From V1-33 sp964523105 (GTDB taxonomy: Bacteria > Verrucomicrobiota > Verrucomicrobiia > Verrucomicrobiales > V1-33), in assembly GCA_964523105.1 (NCBI GenBank), contig CAZFZN010000010.1, positions 122,195-186,194 on the forward strand: DNA of 64,000 nt. The letters are read 5' to 3'. Positions within the stretch are counted from its first letter, which is position 1, and every line of letters starts with the position of its first letter. The notes under the pieces are model-generated. The model worked only from the letters and a program-made list of their open reading frames with translations, had not been told where the DNA came from and ran no database searches. The position numbers and the translations under genes are program-made. This document shows positions 62,416 through 64,000 of this stretch, piece after piece.

Positions 62416-63332
62416 GGCCGGGATCGGTTGCCGAAGATTTCCTGAAGCTGAGCCGGCACGGGCGCGGCGGTGGATACCGGAATCACCGGCACGCGGAGCG
62501 CCCGGAAGATTTCCCGCCATTCGTCCAGACGGCGGCGGAACTGTTCCCGGAACGCACCGGCGAACGCCGTTCCGCCTGGCACGGCGAGCCGCTCCCCGCG
62601 CTGCACCGCCGTCATTCCAGGGGCACCCGTCAGGGAAGCGCCCATCGGATCGTAGGTGAGCACCGCCAGTACATCGTTGTGCGCTGCCAGCAGGGTGACG
62701 AGCCGGTGCGTTTCCCGGTCCGCGCCGTCGAAATCGCTGATCAACACGATGAGGTGATCGTGTTTGGCGCGCCGCACCGCGGTTTCCAGGACGTCGTTGA
62801 GCGAGACTTCGGGCCTGGCGGGCGGATCGTTCTGTGCCAGCGCGGCGTTCATCCGGGCGAGTTCATGCAACAGCCGGAGCACCGCCGTCTGGCTGCGCTG
62901 CGGAGGCAGATGAACGAGTTCGCGCTCGTTGAAAATGATCCCGCCCACGCGGTCCCCCGCCCGCAGCGTACGCCACGCGGCGAGGGCGGCGAGTTCCGCC
63001 GCGACCACCGACTTCATCGTGCGCCGGCTGCCGAAAAACATCGGTGTCCGCTGGTCCACCACGACTAACACCGGGCGTTCCCGCTCTTCGTTATAAACGC
63101 GCACATGCGGGGCGCGGCGCCGCGCTGTCGCGCGCCAGTCGATGGTGCGCACATCGTCCCCCGGCAGATAGCGGCGCAACTCCTCAAAGGCGAGACCGCG
63201 GCCGCGAAGCCGCGAAGCATGCCGCCCGGAGAGCAGCGAATGCACCGGCTGGCGCGGCAAAAAACTGAAACCGTGCGCGTCGGCCTTCAGCCGGATCATT
63301 TCCTCAAGCGAAATGGTGACGCGGGCGCTCAT
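62412..63332 (-). CDS. DUF58 domain protein
   Basis: A 306-residue cytoplasmic protein of the MoxR-associated DUF58 family. The signature RGLAFEELRRYLPGDDVRTIDWRATAR spans residues ~45-71, followed by VYNEERERPVLVVVDQRTPMF, a VWA-like core without an intact MIDAS, and HDHLIVLISDFDGAD. It is thought to work with the MoxR ATPase in maturing envelope or VWA proteins. It lies 15 nt downstream of moxR and overlaps the DUF4381 gene by 4 bp. Confidence 0.93.
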   Translation of the reverse strand: MSARVTISLEEMIRLKADAHGFSFLPRQPVHSLLSGRHASRLRGRGLAFEELRRYLPGDDVRTIDWRATARRRAPHVRVYNEERERPVLVVVDQRTPMFFGSRRTMKSVVAAELAALAAWRTLRAGDRVGGIIFNERELVHLPPQRSQTAVLRLLHELARMNAALAQNDPPARPEVSLNDVLETAVRRAKHDHLIVLISDFDGADRETHRLVTLLAAHNDVLAVLTYDPMGASLTGAPGMTAVQRGERLAVPGGTAFAGAFREQFRRRLDEWREIFRALRVPVIPVSTAAPVPAQLQEIFGNRSRP

Positions 63333-63347
63333 GACAGTCCAGGAAAG

Positions 63348-64000
63348 TTACACCGCCACCACTTGTTTCAGCAGTTCCTCCACCACGCCGCTGCGGGTCT
63401 GGCCCGCCGCCTCCGCCTCGTAGCTGAGATGAATGCGATGCGCGAGACAGGCGGGTGCCACGGCGCGAATGTTGTCCGGGGAAGCGAAATCCTGACCGTT
63501 CAGCCATGCATGCGCGCGGGCGGCGGCATCGAGTGCGATGGTGCCGCGCGGACTGGCGCCAAGACGGATCCACTTCGCGAGATCGCCGCCGTAGCGCTGC
63601 GGCTCGCGCGTGGCGATAACGAGGTCCACGATGTATTTTTCGGCGGCTTCGGCCACATGGATGCCGGCAACTTCCCTGCGCGCGGCGAAGATCGCGTCCT
63701 GTGAGGCGCGCGGCGGCGGCTCTGCGGCGGCGCCGGCCTTTTCTCCGCGCACCAGCCGCAGGATCGCCGCTTCATTCTCCGCGGGCGGATAAGGCACATT
63801 CACATAGAGGAGAAAGCGGTCCATCTGCGCCTCCGGCAACGGATAGGTGCCCTCCTGCTCAATGGGATTCTGCGTCGCGAGCACAAGGAAGAGCGGCGGC
63901 AGCGGGTGCGTCTTGCCGGCCACGGTGACTTGCCGTTCCTCCATCGCCTCCAGCAGCGCGGCCTGCACCTTGGCCGGCGCGCGGTTGATCTCGTCGGCCA
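63348..64000 (-). CDS. moxR: MoxR-type AAA+ ATPase (partial, 5' end outside window)
   Basis: The C-terminal ~217 residues of a MoxR ATPase; the frame stays open to the window end. Visible motifs are Walker B with ADEINRAPAKVQAALLEAM, the sensor-1 region LFLVLATQNPIEQEGTYPLPEAQMDRF, and the C-terminal lid with LGASPRGTIALDAAARAHAW, sensor-2 type Arg included. Walker A lies beyond the window. MoxR acts as a chaperone-like ATPase for the Bat/DUF58 proteins encoded next to it. It heads the operon that runs to about 57.2 kb. Confidence 0.95.
   Translation of the reverse strand, partial: ADEINRAPAKVQAALLEAMEERQVTVAGKTHPLPPLFLVLATQNPIEQEGTYPLPEAQMDRFLLYVNVPYPPAENEAAILRLVRGEKAGAAAEPPPRASQDAIFAARREVAGIHVAEAAEKYIVDLVIATREPQRYGGDLAKWIRLGASPRGTIALDAAARAHAWLNGQDFASPDNIRAVAPACLAHRIHLSYEAEAAGQTRSGVVEELLKQVVAV

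Overview
The window is GC-rich (roughly two thirds G+C by eye) and reads as a chromosomal segment of a Verrucomicrobiota or other PVC-superphylum bacterium. The evidence is the gene families: two planctomycete-type cytochrome/DUF1549/DUF1553 proteins and a DUF1501 partner, two exported formylglycine sulfatases, FG-GAP/ASPIC-UnbV proteins, a Ser/Thr kinase with a WD40 tail beside an ECF sigma factor, a prepilin-like giant, and a 3246-residue LTD/CotH/cadherin-like surface protein. No rRNA, tRNA or CRISPR array was seen. Starts were moved to the first plausible signal peptide or conserved N-terminus.

Layout. 0.1-5.5 kb: secreted subtilase and FG-GAP protein (operon). 5.5-8.1 kb (minus): secreted unknown protein and sulfatase. 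8.2-12.4 kb: YlbF-like protein, then one long lipoprotein (FG-GAP, ASPIC/UnbV, thioredoxin, TPR) interrupted by a single in-frame TGA followed at once by a SECIS-like hairpin. 12.4-16.7 kb: acyltransferase/YiiX-like fusion and PPK2. 16.9-21.4 kb: cytochrome/DUF1549/DUF1553 protein and a convergent PQQ-propeller protein. 21.6-27.5 kb: ECF sigma factor divergent from a kinase-WD40 protein, then a transglutaminase-like protein. 27.7-35.0 kb: prepilin-like/choice-of-anchor protein, unknown protein, DUF5009 membrane protein, a MITE-like palindromic element, tpiA and a peptide transporter. 35.1-45.6 kb: the giant surface protein and an L,D-transpeptidase lipoprotein. 45.7-51.0 kb: second cytochrome/DUF1549/DUF1553 protein, split from its DUF1501 partner by a toxin-antitoxin pair with a nonsense-mutated toxin, then a deoxycytidylate-deaminase-like protein. 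51.0-57.0 kb (minus): sulfatase remnant, OprB-like porin, sulfatase, a frameshifted small gene, lipoprotein, beta-barrel protein, HAD phosphatase. 57.2-64.0 kb (minus): tightly overlapping MoxR-DUF58-DUF4381-BatA-BatB-TPR-BatD operon ending in a DUF4239-like membrane protein; moxR runs off the window.

Taken together the genes describe an envelope-rich heterotroph that degrades sulfated polymers (sulfatases, porin, cytochrome/DUF1501 systems, very large adhesin-like proteins). The two observations most worth following are the candidate selenoprotein at 8720..12439 and a 7-mer, TGTCAGG/CCTGACA, present about 45 times, roughly six-fold more than base composition predicts.
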